From Salinarimonas chemoclinalis (GTDB taxonomy: Bacteria > Pseudomonadota > Alphaproteobacteria > Rhizobiales > Beijerinckiaceae), in NCBI RefSeq assembly GCF_041514305.1, contig NZ_JBGMWH010000001.1, positions 62,001 to 126,000 of the forward strand: 64,000 nt of DNA, in the 5' to 3' direction. This document shows positions 1-8,450 of the stretch, one piece after another (positions within the stretch are counted from its first letter, which is position 1; each line of letters starts with the position of its first letter). The notes beneath the pieces are model-generated. The model saw only the letters and a program-made list of their open reading frames with translations. It did not search any database and was not told the origin of the DNA. Position numbers and translations under genes: made by a program.

Positions 1-515
1 TGCTGCTCAACACCGTCGCGCTGGTGCTGACGCTCTACATCATGGCGCCGGTGCTGCGCGACATGTACGCCGTCGTCACCGACCCCCGGCAGGACTTCGA
101 GACCATCGCGGGGCTCGAAGCGATGGGCCGCGAGATGATCGAGCCGCTCGTCGCCTTCCTCTCGACCCACGCGCGCCCCGAGACGATCGACTTCTTCATC
201 GAGACGACGACGCAGCTGTGGGCGGGCGCTGCGAACCCGGTGGCGCCGGCGCAGCGCGACGACATCCTCATCCTGCTCCCCGCCTTCCTGGTCTCGGAGC
301 TGACCCGCGCCTTCGAGATCGGCTTCCTGCTCTACCTGCCCTTCCTGGTCATCGACTTCGTGATCTCGGTGGTGATCGTCGCGATGGGCATGTCCATGCT
401 CTCGCCCACCGTGATCTCGACGCCGCTGAAGCTGCTGCTGTTCGTCTTCGTCGACGGCTGGACGCGGCTGATGCAGGGGCTCGTGCTCTCCTACGCCCCC
501 ATGGGAGCGACATGA
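1..515 (+). CDS. sctR: Type III secretion export-gate protein SctR (5' end outside window)
   Basis: Inner-membrane export-gate subunit of an injectisome (SctR/YscR, counterpart of flagellar FliP). The frame is open from base 3, upstream of any usable start, so the N-terminal part lies outside the window. Seen: the family C-terminal half with a hydrophobic LPFLVIDFVIS segment, the signature MLSPTVISTPLKLLLF and the VDGW motif near the end. Gene order sctR-sctS-sctT-sctU follows directly with short gaps, which is the standard export-gate order. The VDGW..LVLSY ending and the QIQDQSLP motif in the next gene fit an injectisome better than a flagellum, although the families are close relatives. 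Identity is secure; assignment to a T3SS subfamily is not possible from this fragment. Confidence 0.93.
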   Translation, partial: LLNTVALVLTLYIMAPVLRDMYAVVTDPRQDFETIAGLEAMGREMIEPLVAFLSTHARPETIDFFIETTTQLWAGAANPVAPAQRDDILILLPAFLVSELTRAFEIGFLLYLPFLVIDFVISVVIVAMGMSMLSPTVISTPLKLLLFVFVDGWTRLMQGLVLSYAPMGAT

Positions 516-540
516 TGGGCGATACGACGGAGCGTGCGCC

Positions 541-810
541 GTGAGCTCGTCGGGCCTGCTCCAGGAACTCTACACGGCCTTCCTGGCCGGCATGCTGATC
601 GCCGCGCCGCCGATGATCGCGGCGGCCGTGATCGGCGTCCTGCTCGCCATCGTCCAGGCGGCGGTGCAGATCCAGGACCAGTCGCTGCCGCAGCTCGTGA
701 AGATCATCGTCATCCTGGTCGTGCTCGTCGCCTTCGGCGTGCCCTTGTCGACGCCGCTGTTCGAGCACACCCGCCAGCTCTTCGCCGCCTTCCACGTCAT
801 GACGCGGTGA
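541..810 (+). CDS. sctS: Type III secretion export-gate protein SctS
   Basis: 89-aa inner-membrane protein of the SctS/YscS/FliQ family, part of the SctRST export-gate pore. Two hydrophobic segments (about residues 15-40 and 50-75) are separated by the polar loop QIQDQSLP, which is characteristic of injectisome SctS. The length matches the family (86-90 aa). Start is GTG with a GGAG-like ribosome site in gacggagcg a few bases upstream; no ATG is available in the right place. It sits 25 bases after sctR and 11 bases before sctT, so it is surely co-transcribed with them. Confidence 0.94.
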   Translation: MSSSGLLQELYTAFLAGMLIAAPPMIAAAVIGVLLAIVQAAVQIQDQSLPQLVKIIVILVVLVAFGVPLSTPLFEHTRQLFAAFHVMTR

Positions 811-821
811 GGGGAGGGCGG

Positions 822-1646
822 ATGCTCGCCTCCGACGACGCCTTCCTCGCGCTGATCCAGGCGGTGATGCCGACGCTGCTCGCCTTCGCGTTCGGCTACG
901 TGCGCATCGCGGCGGTGCTGGAGATGTTCCCGCTCTTCACCACGATCAACCTGCGCGGCTCGATGCGCGCCACCGTCGCGCTCGTGCTGGCGATTCCGCT
1001 CGTGCCGGTGATCGAGCCGCAGATCGCGCAGATGCCCGACGCCACCGTGCTGCGGCTGATGCTCATCGGCGTGAAGGAGCTCGCGGTGGGGGCGACGATC
1101 GGCATCCTGCTCGCGGTGCCGTTCTGGGGCGTGCAGGCGGCGGGCGACATCATCGACTTCTCCCGCGGCGCCTCGGCGGCGAACCTCGCCGACCCGGTCA
1201 ACGCCAACGAGATCTCGATCATGGGCACGGTGCTGCTCTACGCGGCGCTCGCGATCTTCGTGATCTCGGGCGGGGTCACGGCGGTGATCGACCTCGTCTA
1301 CGACAGCTACGCCGCCTTCCCGGTCACCGCCTTCCTGCCCGAGCCGGGGGACGCGCTCGTGCCGGCGCTCGGGCGGATGTTCGAGAACCTGCTCCTCGTC
1401 GCCGTGATCGTGTCGGGTCCGCTGATGCTGGTGATGATCATGATCGACCTGTCGCTCGTCTTCTCCTCGCGCATCGCCCGGCAGATCCAGGCGACCGAGT
1501 TCGCGATCATCCTCAAGGGGCTCGCCACGGCCGCCTTCATCCCGCTCTACGCCGTGTTCCTGGAGGAGTATCTCGTCGACGACTGGCGCGAGCTCTTGCA
1601 ATTCGCGCGCGATTTCCTGACCCTGTACGGCGAAGGCGGACCGTAG
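822..1646 (+). CDS. sctT: Type III secretion export-gate protein SctT
   Basis: 274-aa multi-spanning inner-membrane protein of the SctT/YscT/FliR family, completing the export gate with SctR and SctS. Seen: six or so hydrophobic helices, the early stretch YVRIAAVLEMFPLF, and the family middle region GVQAAGDIIDFSRGASAANLADPVNANE (given here in two parts: GVQAAGDIIDFSRG, then ASAANLADPVNANE). A longer upstream reading frame exists, but the ATG at 822 follows a strong ggggaggg ribosome site and gives the usual family length. The stop lies 2 bases before the ATG of sctU, so translation is probably coupled. Confidence 0.93.
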   Translation: MLASDDAFLALIQAVMPTLLAFAFGYVRIAAVLEMFPLFTTINLRGSMRATVALVLAIPLVPVIEPQIAQMPDATVLRLMLIGVKELAVGATIGILLAVPFWGVQAAGDIIDFSRGASAANLADPVNANEISIMGTVLLYAALAIFVISGGVTAVIDLVYDSYAAFPVTAFLPEPGDALVPALGRMFENLLLVAVIVSGPLMLVMIMIDLSLVFSSRIARQIQATEFAIILKGLATAAFIPLYAVFLEEYLVDDWRELLQFARDFLTLYGEGGP

Positions 1647-1648
1647 CG

Positions 1649-2704
1649 ATGGCCGGCGACAACGACGACGCCGAGGAGGCGACTTTCGACCCCACGCCGC
1701 AGCGGCTGAGGCAGCTGCGCGAGCAGGGGCAGGTGCCGCGCAGTCAGGAGGTGGTCGACGCGGTCACCCTGCTCGCCGTGCTCGCCTGGGTCGTCTTCCA
1801 GCGCGAGGCCTACATCGAGGGCTTCTCGATCGCGCTGCGGGACCTGCCGATCTTCGCGCCGATTCCCTTCGAGGAGCGCGTCGCCCAATCGATCGGCGTG
1901 CTGGCGGAGCTGACGCTGCGCCTCGTCGTGCCGCCGATGCTGATCGCGATCGTCGCGGCGGTGGGCGCGACGATCCTCGACGTCGGCGGCTTCGTCTTCT
2001 CGCTCCGGAGCCTGACGCCGAACTTCTCGCGCTTCAACCCGATGGAGGGTCTCAAGACCGTCTTCAGCCTGCGCAGCCTGATCGAACTGATCAAGTCGAC
2101 GATCAAGGCCGGCATCTTCTTCGCCAGCGTGATCCTGGTGCTGGGCGGCTACGTCAACGACATGGTCTGGGCGCCGACCTGCGGGCTCGGCTGCCTCATC
2201 GACGTGTCGGCGACGACGATCCTGTGGATCCTCGTGATCGGCTGCTTCCTGCTGATCCTGTTCGCGGCGATCGACTACGCCGTCCAGCGCTGGCTCTTCA
2301 CCCGCGACAACCGCATGACCCTCACGGAGGTCAAGCGCGAGATGCGGGAGAACTACGGCGATCCGCACGTGCGCGGCGAGCGCAACGCCGAGCGCAAGCG
2401 CATCGCCCAGACGGCGGGACTCACCGGGCCCAACGCCGCCAACCTCTGGATCACGGGTCCCGACGGTGCCATCGGCATCGCCTACAAGCCCGAGCGGTCG
2501 GGCGTGCCGATCGTGGCCGCGAAGGCGGCGGGCGAGACCGCCCGCACCGTCCTCGCCCGCGCGCGAGAGGCGGGGATCGCCGTCACCGAGGCCTCCGACG
2601 TCTTCGGGACGCTGGTCGCGCAGGGAAGGGTCGGCCAGGCGATCCCGCGCGACACGTTCCAGCGCGTGGCGCAACTCCTGGTGCGGGCCGGCTTTTCGGG
2701 CTGA
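1649..2704 (+). CDS. sctU: Type III secretion switch protein SctU lacking the NPTH cleavage motif
   Basis: 351-aa SctU/YscU/FlhB-family protein: four transmembrane helices followed by a cytoplasmic domain that normally self-cleaves at NPTH to switch export specificity. Family marks seen: PTPQRLRQLREQGQVPRSQE at residues 15-34, RFNPMEGLKTVFSLRSLIEL before the last helices, and the linker VKREMRENYGDPHVRGER. The cytoplasmic domain is full length, but where the family has N-P-T-H followed by IAIGI, this protein has T269-G270-P271-D272 followed by G-A-I-G-I (275-277 = IGI). The Asn whose cyclisation cuts the chain and the following Pro are therefore missing. There is no frameshift around it. It may be a non-cleaving SctU or a system regulated differently. 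Start ATG at 1649 is 2 bases after sctT. Confidence 0.92.
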   Translation: MAGDNDDAEEATFDPTPQRLRQLREQGQVPRSQEVVDAVTLLAVLAWVVFQREAYIEGFSIALRDLPIFAPIPFEERVAQSIGVLAELTLRLVVPPMLIAIVAAVGATILDVGGFVFSLRSLTPNFSRFNPMEGLKTVFSLRSLIELIKSTIKAGIFFASVILVLGGYVNDMVWAPTCGLGCLIDVSATTILWILVIGCFLLILFAAIDYAVQRWLFTRDNRMTLTEVKREMRENYGDPHVRGERNAERKRIAQTAGLTGPNAANLWITGPDGAIGIAYKPERSGVPIVAAKAAGETARTVLARAREAGIAVTEASDVFGTLVAQGRVGQAIPRDTFQRVAQLLVRAGFSG

Positions 2705-2822
2705 GACCGCGCGCGCCGTTGCGCGAGGTCAATGCGCCCCGCGGCGGGGCGTCGCAGGATCGCCGCATCGCCGCCCGTCCCGCGGGTCCCCTCCGCCGGG
2801 CGGCGCATCGGAGGGAGCTTCC

Positions 2823-3641
2823 ATGATCAAGGACATCCTCGTCGTCCCGACCCCGCGCGCCGCCGCCATCGGCCCCTTCGCCACCTCGGTGGCCCACGCC
2901 TTCGGCGCGGGGGTACGGATCGCGTGTCCCGCCTTCGACATGGTCGCCCCGACCTTCGTCGTGCCGGAGATGCCCGTCGAGATCCTCGACAACGCCCGCG
3001 AGGCCGCCCGCGGGGAGGCCCGTGCGCGGGTCGAGGAGATCGCCGGGTTCCTCCGTGAGAAGGGGATCGATCCCCGCACCGAGGTGATCTCGGGCACGTT
3101 CGACGCCTGCACGCACGAACTCCAGCGCCGCGCGCGCTACAGCGACCTCGTCGTCGTCGAGCAGCCTCCGTCGGAGGGTCGCGAGGGCGAGGGGGCGCTG
3201 GCCGAGGCGCTGCTCTTCGGCTCCGGCCGGCCGATCCTGTTCGTGCCCTTCGTGCAGAAGGCGGGGCTCGGCGCCGACCACGCCCTCGTCGCCTGGGACG
3301 AGAGCCCCACCGCGGCGCGCGCCATCGGCGCGGCGATGCCGTTCCTCGCGCGCACCCGCGCGGTGGAGGTGGTCTCGATCGAGGACCCGCGCCGCCCGCG
3401 CAGTGCCGATCCGGAGGCCTTCGCGCGCCACCTCGAAGCGCACGGCGTACGCGCCCGGGGGCGGCGCCTCGTCGACGTGGGGGACGTGGCGGACACGCTC
3501 CTCTCGCATGCCGCCGACACCGGGGCGGACTACCTGGTGATGGGCGGCTACGGCCACTCCCGCCTGCGCGAGTTCATCCTCGGCGGGGCGACGCGCCACA
3601 TCCTGCAGGCGATGACGGTCCCCGTCGTGATGATGCACTGA
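2823..3641 (+). CDS. Universal stress protein, tandem UspA domains
   Basis: 272-aa cytoplasmic protein made of two UspA-like alpha/beta domains (about residues 1-140 and 150-272). The C-terminal domain carries the nucleotide-binding loop GGYGHSRLREFILGGATRH, which fits the G-x2-G-x9-G pattern of ATP-binding Usps; the first domain lacks an obvious equivalent, a common situation in tandem Usps. The ATG at 2823 follows gagggagctt, a good ribosome site. It lies 118 bases after sctU on the same strand; nothing in the sequence links it functionally to secretion. Likely role is general stress survival; no specific partner can be named. Confidence 0.85.
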   Translation: MIKDILVVPTPRAAAIGPFATSVAHAFGAGVRIACPAFDMVAPTFVVPEMPVEILDNAREAARGEARARVEEIAGFLREKGIDPRTEVISGTFDACTHELQRRARYSDLVVVEQPPSEGREGEGALAEALLFGSGRPILFVPFVQKAGLGADHALVAWDESPTAARAIGAAMPFLARTRAVEVVSIEDPRRPRSADPEAFARHLEAHGVRARGRRLVDVGDVADTLLSHAADTGADYLVMGGYGHSRLREFILGGATRHILQAMTVPVVMMH

Positions 3642-3657
3642 GCCCGCTGCGCGTGGC

Positions 3658-4314
3658 TCAGCGCGCGAGCACGGCCGCGAGCGCCATCCCGACCGCGGCC
3701 TGGACGGGGTCGATCACCGGCACGCCGAGCTCCGCCTCGAGCGGGGCGCGGTGACGGGCCATGCCGGCGCAGCCGAGCACCAGCGCCTCCGCCCCGTCGA
3801 CGTCGCGCAGCGTGCGCCCGACCTCGACGAGGCGGGCGAAGGCGCCCGTGTCCGAGGCCGCCTGCGCCACCGTGATCTCGAGCGCGCGGTCGCCGGCGAG
3901 GCGCTCGCCGACGCCGATCTCGCGCACGGCGCGCAGATGGCGGCGGATCGAGCGGGTCTGCACCGCGATGATGCCGAACCGGTCCGCCCGCGCCAGCGCG
4001 GCGAGGATGCCGGCCTCGCGCATGCCGAAGACCGGCGCGCGCGTCGCCTCGCGGCAGACCTGGACGCCGGGGTCGGAGAAGCAGGCGATCACCGTCGCCG
4101 TCGGCTTCTCGCGCGCGACGAGGCGCGCGAGCGGCAGCACGACGCTCTCGATGTCCGCCTGCGTCTCGATGTTGAAGGGCCCCTCCGCGAGCGTCATGCA
4201 GTCGATCCGCGGGCCGCCCGCCAGCGCGTAGCCGGCGAGCGCCTCGGCGAGGCCGGCGGTGACGGCCTCGTTGCTGTTGGGGTTGACGACGAGGATGCGG
4301 GCGTCGGTGCTCAT
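3658..4314 (-). CDS. Asp/Glu/hydantoin racemase family protein
   Basis: 218-aa cofactor-independent racemase of the aspartate/glutamate/hydantoin class. The two catalytic cysteines of the family are visible as C78 in ACFSDPG and C182 in LGCAGMA, each at the end of a hydrophobic strand, and the N-terminus ILVVNPNSNEAVT is typical of the hydantoin racemase branch. Substrate is not determined: hydantoins, allantoin or an amino acid are all possible, and no hydantoinase or carbamoylase gene is next to it. It is convergent with the upstream universal stress gene (16-base gap). Confidence 0.82.
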   Translation of the reverse strand: MSTDARILVVNPNSNEAVTAGLAEALAGYALAGGPRIDCMTLAEGPFNIETQADIESVVLPLARLVAREKPTATVIACFSDPGVQVCREATRAPVFGMREAGILAALARADRFGIIAVQTRSIRRHLRAVREIGVGERLAGDRALEITVAQAASDTGAFARLVEVGRTLRDVDGAEALVLGCAGMARHRAPLEAELGVPVIDPVQAAVGMALAAVLAR

Positions 4315-4418
4315 CGGGCGTGTCCTTTCGCGGCCATCTCAGCGCGCGCCCGCGGCGCTTGTCCACGCCCGCCGATGCCGAGGCGCGGCTCGGCAGATGC
4401 GCGCGGCGGACACGGGCG

Positions 4419-4964
4419 TCACAGCCGCTTGAGGAAGCCCGCGAAGCGCATCAGGCCCTCCGGCCAGGGGCCGTGGCCGGACTCGCAGTTGATGTGGCCG
4501 GACTCGCCCGCGTCCGTCAGCTCCGCGCCCCAGGCGGCGGCGATCGCCTCGGCGCGGGGGAAGCTGCAATAGGGGTCCGTGCGGCTCGCGATCAGCACGC
4601 TCGCGAAGGGAAGGGGGTGCGCGGGGACGGACATCGCGCGCAGGCCCTCGGGCATGCGGCTCTCGTCGTCCAGGTCCGGCGGCGCGACGAGGTAGGCGCC
4701 GGCGACGCGCTCGGCGACGTCGGCCGCGGCGGCGGCGACGACGTGGGTGCCGAAGGAATGCGCGACGAGAACGACCGGGCGCGAGGTCCGCGCGACCGCC
4801 TCGGCGAGGCGCGCCGGCCAGCGCGCGAGGTCGGGCGCGGACCAGTCGTCCTGCACGACGATCCGAGCCGTCCTGAGCTTCGCGGCCCAGCGCGCCTGCC
4901 AATGGTCCGGCCCGGAGCCGTCGAGGCCGGGGACGATGAGGATGTCGCAATCTTCGGTACGCAT
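4419..4964 (-). CDS. RBBP9/YdeN-type alpha/beta hydrolase
   Basis: 181-aa small serine hydrolase of the RBBP9/YdeN family (DUF1234-like). A catalytic triad is readable: Ser70 in VAHSFGTH, Asp130 in ASRTDP and His157 in SGHINCESG. The N-terminal ILIVPGLDGSGPDHWQ and the tryptophan-rich W..P..W stretch are hallmarks of this family. Length is normal. Substrate unknown; such proteins are annotated as esterases or serine hydrolases. It shares a roughly 150-base divergent intergenic region with the flavoprotein gene starting at 5114. Confidence 0.82.
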   Translation of the reverse strand: MRTEDCDILIVPGLDGSGPDHWQARWAAKLRTARIVVQDDWSAPDLARWPARLAEAVARTSRPVVLVAHSFGTHVVAAAAADVAERVAGAYLVAPPDLDDESRMPEGLRAMSVPAHPLPFASVLIASRTDPYCSFPRAEAIAAAWGAELTDAGESGHINCESGHGPWPEGLMRFAGFLKRL

Positions 4965-5113
4965 GTGCTATCCTGTGGTGCGAGCCGCGGGGACGCGACG
5001 ACGCGTCCGACCCAGGGCGGGCGCGCGATCGTGACCTCGGCGGATCGTTGGCCTAGATGTAGGACGAACGGGCCGCGCGGCCAATCGGCGTGAAGATCAA
5101 CCGGAACGAGAGC

Positions 5114-6154
5114 ATGAGCGAGACCATCGAGACGGACGTCGTGATCGTGGGAGCGGGGCCGGTGGGCCTCTTCGCGGTCTTCGAGCTGGGGCTGCTCGAC
5201 ATCCAGGCCCACCTCGTCGACATCCTGCCCAAGATCGGCGGCCAGTGCGCCGAGCTCTATCCCGAGAAGCCGATCTACGACATCCCGGGCTTCCCGACCG
5301 TGACCGGCCAGGGCCTCATCGACAACCTGATGAAGCAGATCGAGCCCTTCGGACCGACCTTCCACCTCGGCGAGATGGTGGCCGGCGTGGAGACGCTCGG
5401 CACGCCCGAGGCGCCGCGCTTCCGGCTGACCACAGACGCCGACACGGTGTTCGACTGCAAGGCGATCGTGATCGCGGCGGGCGGCGGCTCGTTCCTGCCC
5501 AAGAAGCCGCCGGTGGAGAACATCGAGGCCTACGAGGGTACCGGCGTGTTCTACGCCGTGCGCAGGATCGAGGCCTTCCGCGGCAAGCGCATCCTCGTCG
5601 TCGGCGGCGGCGATTCGGCGCTCGACTGGACCGTGAACCTCCAGCCGGTGGCCGAGCGGCTCACCCTGATGCACCGCCGCGACGCCTTCCGCGCCGCGCC
5701 CGACACCGTCAACAAGATGCGTGCGCTGGTGGCGGCGGGCGAGATGGACATGCATCTGGGCCAGATCGCCGGGCTGAAGGGCACGCCGCCGAGGCTCGAG
5801 GCGGTCGTCGCCAGGCGCGACGACGGCTCGACCTTCGACATCCCCTGCGACGTGCTGCTGCCCTTCTTCGGGCTCACGATGAAGCTCGGCCCGATCGCCG
5901 AGTGGGGGCTGAACCTCGAGGAGCAGCTCGTCCCCGTCGACACCGAGAAGTTCGAGACCTCGACGCCGGGCATCTTCGCCATCGGCGACATCAACACCTA
6001 TCCGGGCAAGCTCAAGCTCATCCTCTCGGGCTTCCACGAGGGTGCGCTCGCGGCCCAGCGCATCCACCGCTACGTCCATCCGGACAAGCGGCTGACCTTC
6101 CAGTACACGACCTCCTCGTCGAGCCTGCAGAAGAAGCTCGGCGTCGCCGCCTGA
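5114..6154 (+). CDS. Ferredoxin/flavodoxin-NADP+ reductase, thioredoxin-reductase-like
   Basis: 346-aa FAD/NAD(P)-dependent oxidoreductase of the TrxR-like ferredoxin-NADP+ reductase type. FAD-binding GxGxxG is at the N-terminus (VIVGAGPVGLFA), the NADPH-binding GGGDSALDW is mid-protein, and GDINTYPGKLKLI near the C-terminus matches the closing FAD motif of this group. The redox CxxC of thioredoxin reductase is absent, which is what separates the two families. A GTG at 5090 gives eight more residues; the ATG at 5114 is preferred because MSETIETDVVIVG begins where homologues do. It probably supplies electrons to or from a ferredoxin or flavodoxin. Confidence 0.85.
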   Translation: MSETIETDVVIVGAGPVGLFAVFELGLLDIQAHLVDILPKIGGQCAELYPEKPIYDIPGFPTVTGQGLIDNLMKQIEPFGPTFHLGEMVAGVETLGTPEAPRFRLTTDADTVFDCKAIVIAAGGGSFLPKKPPVENIEAYEGTGVFYAVRRIEAFRGKRILVVGGGDSALDWTVNLQPVAERLTLMHRRDAFRAAPDTVNKMRALVAAGEMDMHLGQIAGLKGTPPRLEAVVARRDDGSTFDIPCDVLLPFFGLTMKLGPIAEWGLNLEEQLVPVDTEKFETSTPGIFAIGDINTYPGKLKLILSGFHEGALAAQRIHRYVHPDKRLTFQYTTSSSSLQKKLGVAA

Positions 6155-6168
6155 GGCGGCGCGCGCGC

Positions 6169-7872
6169 TCAGCCCGCGCGGCGCAGCGTCGCGCGGTAGG
6201 GGCGCTTGGGCTCGGGCGGCGGTGGTGGCGGGTCGTCGCGCCGCGCCTTCGTCCCCGGCGCTCCGCCGCCCTGCGACCCTCCACCCTGGAGACCGCCGCG
6301 GGGCTGCGGGCCCGCGGCGGGATCGCCGCCCGGCGGCGCCCGGCGCGGGGCCGGCTCGCCACCGCCGCCGCGGCCCGGAGGCGGGCCGCCGATCAGGTCC
6401 GCGCGCACGGCGCGGGGCGCGCCGAAGACCGAGCCTTGCGCGAGCGGCACGTCGAGGTCGATCAGGTCCGGCACGTCCTCCTCGCGCTCGACCGCCTCGG
6501 CGACGAGCTCGATGCCGGCCCGTGCCATGACCGCGGAGAGGTCGCTCACCGCGACGTCGAGCCCGAACGTATCGGGTCGCGCGCGCCCGTCGATGCCGCC
6601 GTCGGCGTGGGCGAGGAGCCGCGCCGCCGGCAGCTTGACGAAGCGCACGCCCCGGTCGGCGAGGCCGAAGGCGTCGATGCGCAGGTCGCTCGCCCGGTCG
6701 AGCACGAACAGCGCGCCCTTCGCCCGCAGCGCCTCGAGCGCGCCGGCGACCTCCGCGTCGAGCATGCGCCAGGAGCGCTGGGCGATCTCGAAGGCGAGGC
6801 GTCCCGCCACGTCTGGATAGGCCTCCAGGATGCGCCCGAGCGCGCGCAGGAAGCCGGGCGCAAGGAGCGAGTCGTGGGCGAGATCGAGGGCCACGAAGGC
6901 GTCCGAGCCCCGGTTGACGAGGTGGCGCGCGATCGCCGCCGCGCGTGCGGCGACCTTGCCGTCGAGCTCGGCCGTGAGCCCCGCCGCCGCGATCGCCGGC
7001 AGGAACTCGCCCGGCAGCACGAGCGCGTCGTCGTCGAGGCGCAGCCGCGCCAGCGCCTCGTAGAACCGCGTCTTGCGCTGGGGCAGCGTGACGATCGGCT
7101 GGAGATGGATCTCCATCCGATCCTCGCGCAGCGCCCGCAGGATCGCCTGCGCACGCGGATCCGGGGCGGGCGGCGGCGCGTCGTCCTCGAACAGTGGCTC
7201 CGGAGTGGGCGGAGGAGCGCGCTGCGCCGGAGGTTGCGCGAAGGGCTGCGGCACGAACGGCGGGGCCTGGGGCACCGGCGGGGTCGGCTCCCGCCACGCC
7301 GCCGGCTCGGGCTCCGGCTCGACGACCGGGGCGAAGCGTGGCCGCGGCGGCGCCGCCTCGTTCCAGGCGGGCGCCGTCGGTCGATCCTCGTGCATCGGGT
7401 CCCGCGCCTCGGCCATCTCGGCCATCTCGGCGAGCGTGCGGTCGTGGGCGGCGACGGTACCGGCGAGGTCGCGCAGCAGGCCGCTGATCAGCGCCATCTC
7501 CCCGGAGACCTCGGCGACGGCGCCGCGCAGTTCCTCGTCGGCCCCGCTCTCGCCGCTTCTCTCGCTGGCCCGGCGCCGCTCGGCCTCCGCGAGCCGGGAC
7601 TCGACGCGCAGCAGCCGCCGCGCCAGGAAGTCGAGATCCGAGGAGGCCTTCTCGGCCGCGGCCCGCGCCCGGCGCGCCAGCACGAGCGCCCCGCCGGCGA
7701 GCGCGAGGCCGCCGGCGGCGAGCGTCAGCGCGGCGGTCATCGCGAGGTTCGCGCCCAGCGCGATGGCGGCGGCGAGCGCGAGCAGCGCCGCGCCCAGCGC
7801 GGCGATGCCGGCCGCGAGCGCCGCACCGGGCGCTCGGCGTCGCTCGTTGGCACGTGCCCGTCGCCGTTCCAC
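6169..7872 (-). CDS. Membrane-anchored degenerate EAL-domain protein
   Basis: 567 aa from a GTG at 7872 preceded by gggggacgaggcgag; no in-frame ATG fits, so the start is moderately certain. Order: two alanine-rich transmembrane segments (about residues 20-70), a charged coiled-coil-like stretch, a long Pro-rich linker, then an EAL-like domain (about 275-510) and a Pro/Gly-rich tail. The domain keeps EIHLQPIV, the EAL triad in FYEALARL, and EIAQRS, but DFG is replaced by DRA in FVLDRASDL, and the KxDxxF loop reads VKLPAARL. Two metal-site acidic positions are thus missing, so it probably binds but does not cleave c-di-GMP, or acts by protein contacts. It is convergent with the flavoprotein gene (14-base gap). 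Confidence 0.72.
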   Translation of the reverse strand: MERRRARANERRRAPGAALAAGIAALGAALLALAAAIALGANLAMTAALTLAAGGLALAGGALVLARRARAAAEKASSDLDFLARRLLRVESRLAEAERRRASERSGESGADEELRGAVAEVSGEMALISGLLRDLAGTVAAHDRTLAEMAEMAEARDPMHEDRPTAPAWNEAAPPRPRFAPVVEPEPEPAAWREPTPPVPQAPPFVPQPFAQPPAQRAPPPTPEPLFEDDAPPPAPDPRAQAILRALREDRMEIHLQPIVTLPQRKTRFYEALARLRLDDDALVLPGEFLPAIAAAGLTAELDGKVAARAAAIARHLVNRGSDAFVALDLAHDSLLAPGFLRALGRILEAYPDVAGRLAFEIAQRSWRMLDAEVAGALEALRAKGALFVLDRASDLRIDAFGLADRGVRFVKLPAARLLAHADGGIDGRARPDTFGLDVAVSDLSAVMARAGIELVAEAVEREEDVPDLIDLDVPLAQGSVFGAPRAVRADLIGGPPPGRGGGGEPAPRRAPPGGDPAAGPQPRGGLQGGGSQGGGAPGTKARRDDPPPPPPEPKRPYRATLRRAG

Positions 7873-8107
7873 TCTCGCCTCGTCCCCCCGCCCGTGCGCG
7901 CACGGGCTCGTCCCGCTCGATGTTCCTATCTCGCCTCGCGCGGCGCCGGCCGCAAGCGGGGGGCGTGCACCGTCCACGAGAAAACCGGAGACGCGGGGCG
8001 TATTCGAACGCTTTCGCGCGGCGGCAGCCGGGCCGTGTGCGGCGTCGAACGGCCGGCGGGGCCCGGGCGTCGAGGCGGCGGACCCGATTCGACGAGGAAC
8101 GGCGGTG

Positions 8108-8329
8108 ATGATGGACGAGCGGCACGACCTCCTGATGGCGGTCGACGGCATGACCTGCGACGGCTGCGTGAACGCGGTGCGACGCATCGTCCACCGCCTC
8201 GACCCGCAGGCGGAGGTCGCCGTCGACCTCGAGCACGGCCGCGCGCGCATCGTGACCCGCGCGGACACCCTGGAGGTGGCGGACGCGCTGGGCAAGGGCG
8301 GCTATCCGGCGCGTGCGATGACGATGTGA
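8108..8329 (+). CDS. Heavy-metal-associated (HMA) domain protein, copper-chaperone-like
   Basis: 73-aa single HMA domain with the metal-binding MTCDGC motif (C17, C20) in the first loop and the usual babbab-like length. Start ATG at 8108 (a second ATG follows at once) lies behind gaggaacgg, a good ribosome site. Such proteins pass Cu(I) or another soft metal to a P-type ATPase or regulator. No copper ATPase or CueR-like gene is adjacent; it stands alone between a divergent EAL gene and a downstream acyl-CoA ligase, so the metal and partner are unknown. Confidence 0.8.
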   Translation: MMDERHDLLMAVDGMTCDGCVNAVRRIVHRLDPQAEVAVDLEHGRARIVTRADTLEVADALGKGGYPARAMTM

Positions 8330-8450
8330 GTGGGGCGAGGCCGGCTCGGACCGGATCGCCGAGCGGGCGTCGCATCGATTGCTCCAGCGTCCAGACGCTG
8401 TAACCTCCCCCGAGAACGCCCGGCCACAGGGCGCGCGAGGGAGAACGCCG

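Noticed and set aside
1..2704. Flagellar FliP-FliQ-FliR-FlhB instead of T3SS
   Set aside because: QIQDQSLP in SctS and the order R-S-T-U with an injectisome-type SctR ending argue for a T3SS; no other flagellar genes are seen.
5245..8403. Long open frame on the plus strand (over 1000 codons)
   Set aside because: Overlaps the flavoprotein and the EAL gene in wrong frames; Arg-rich with no domain.
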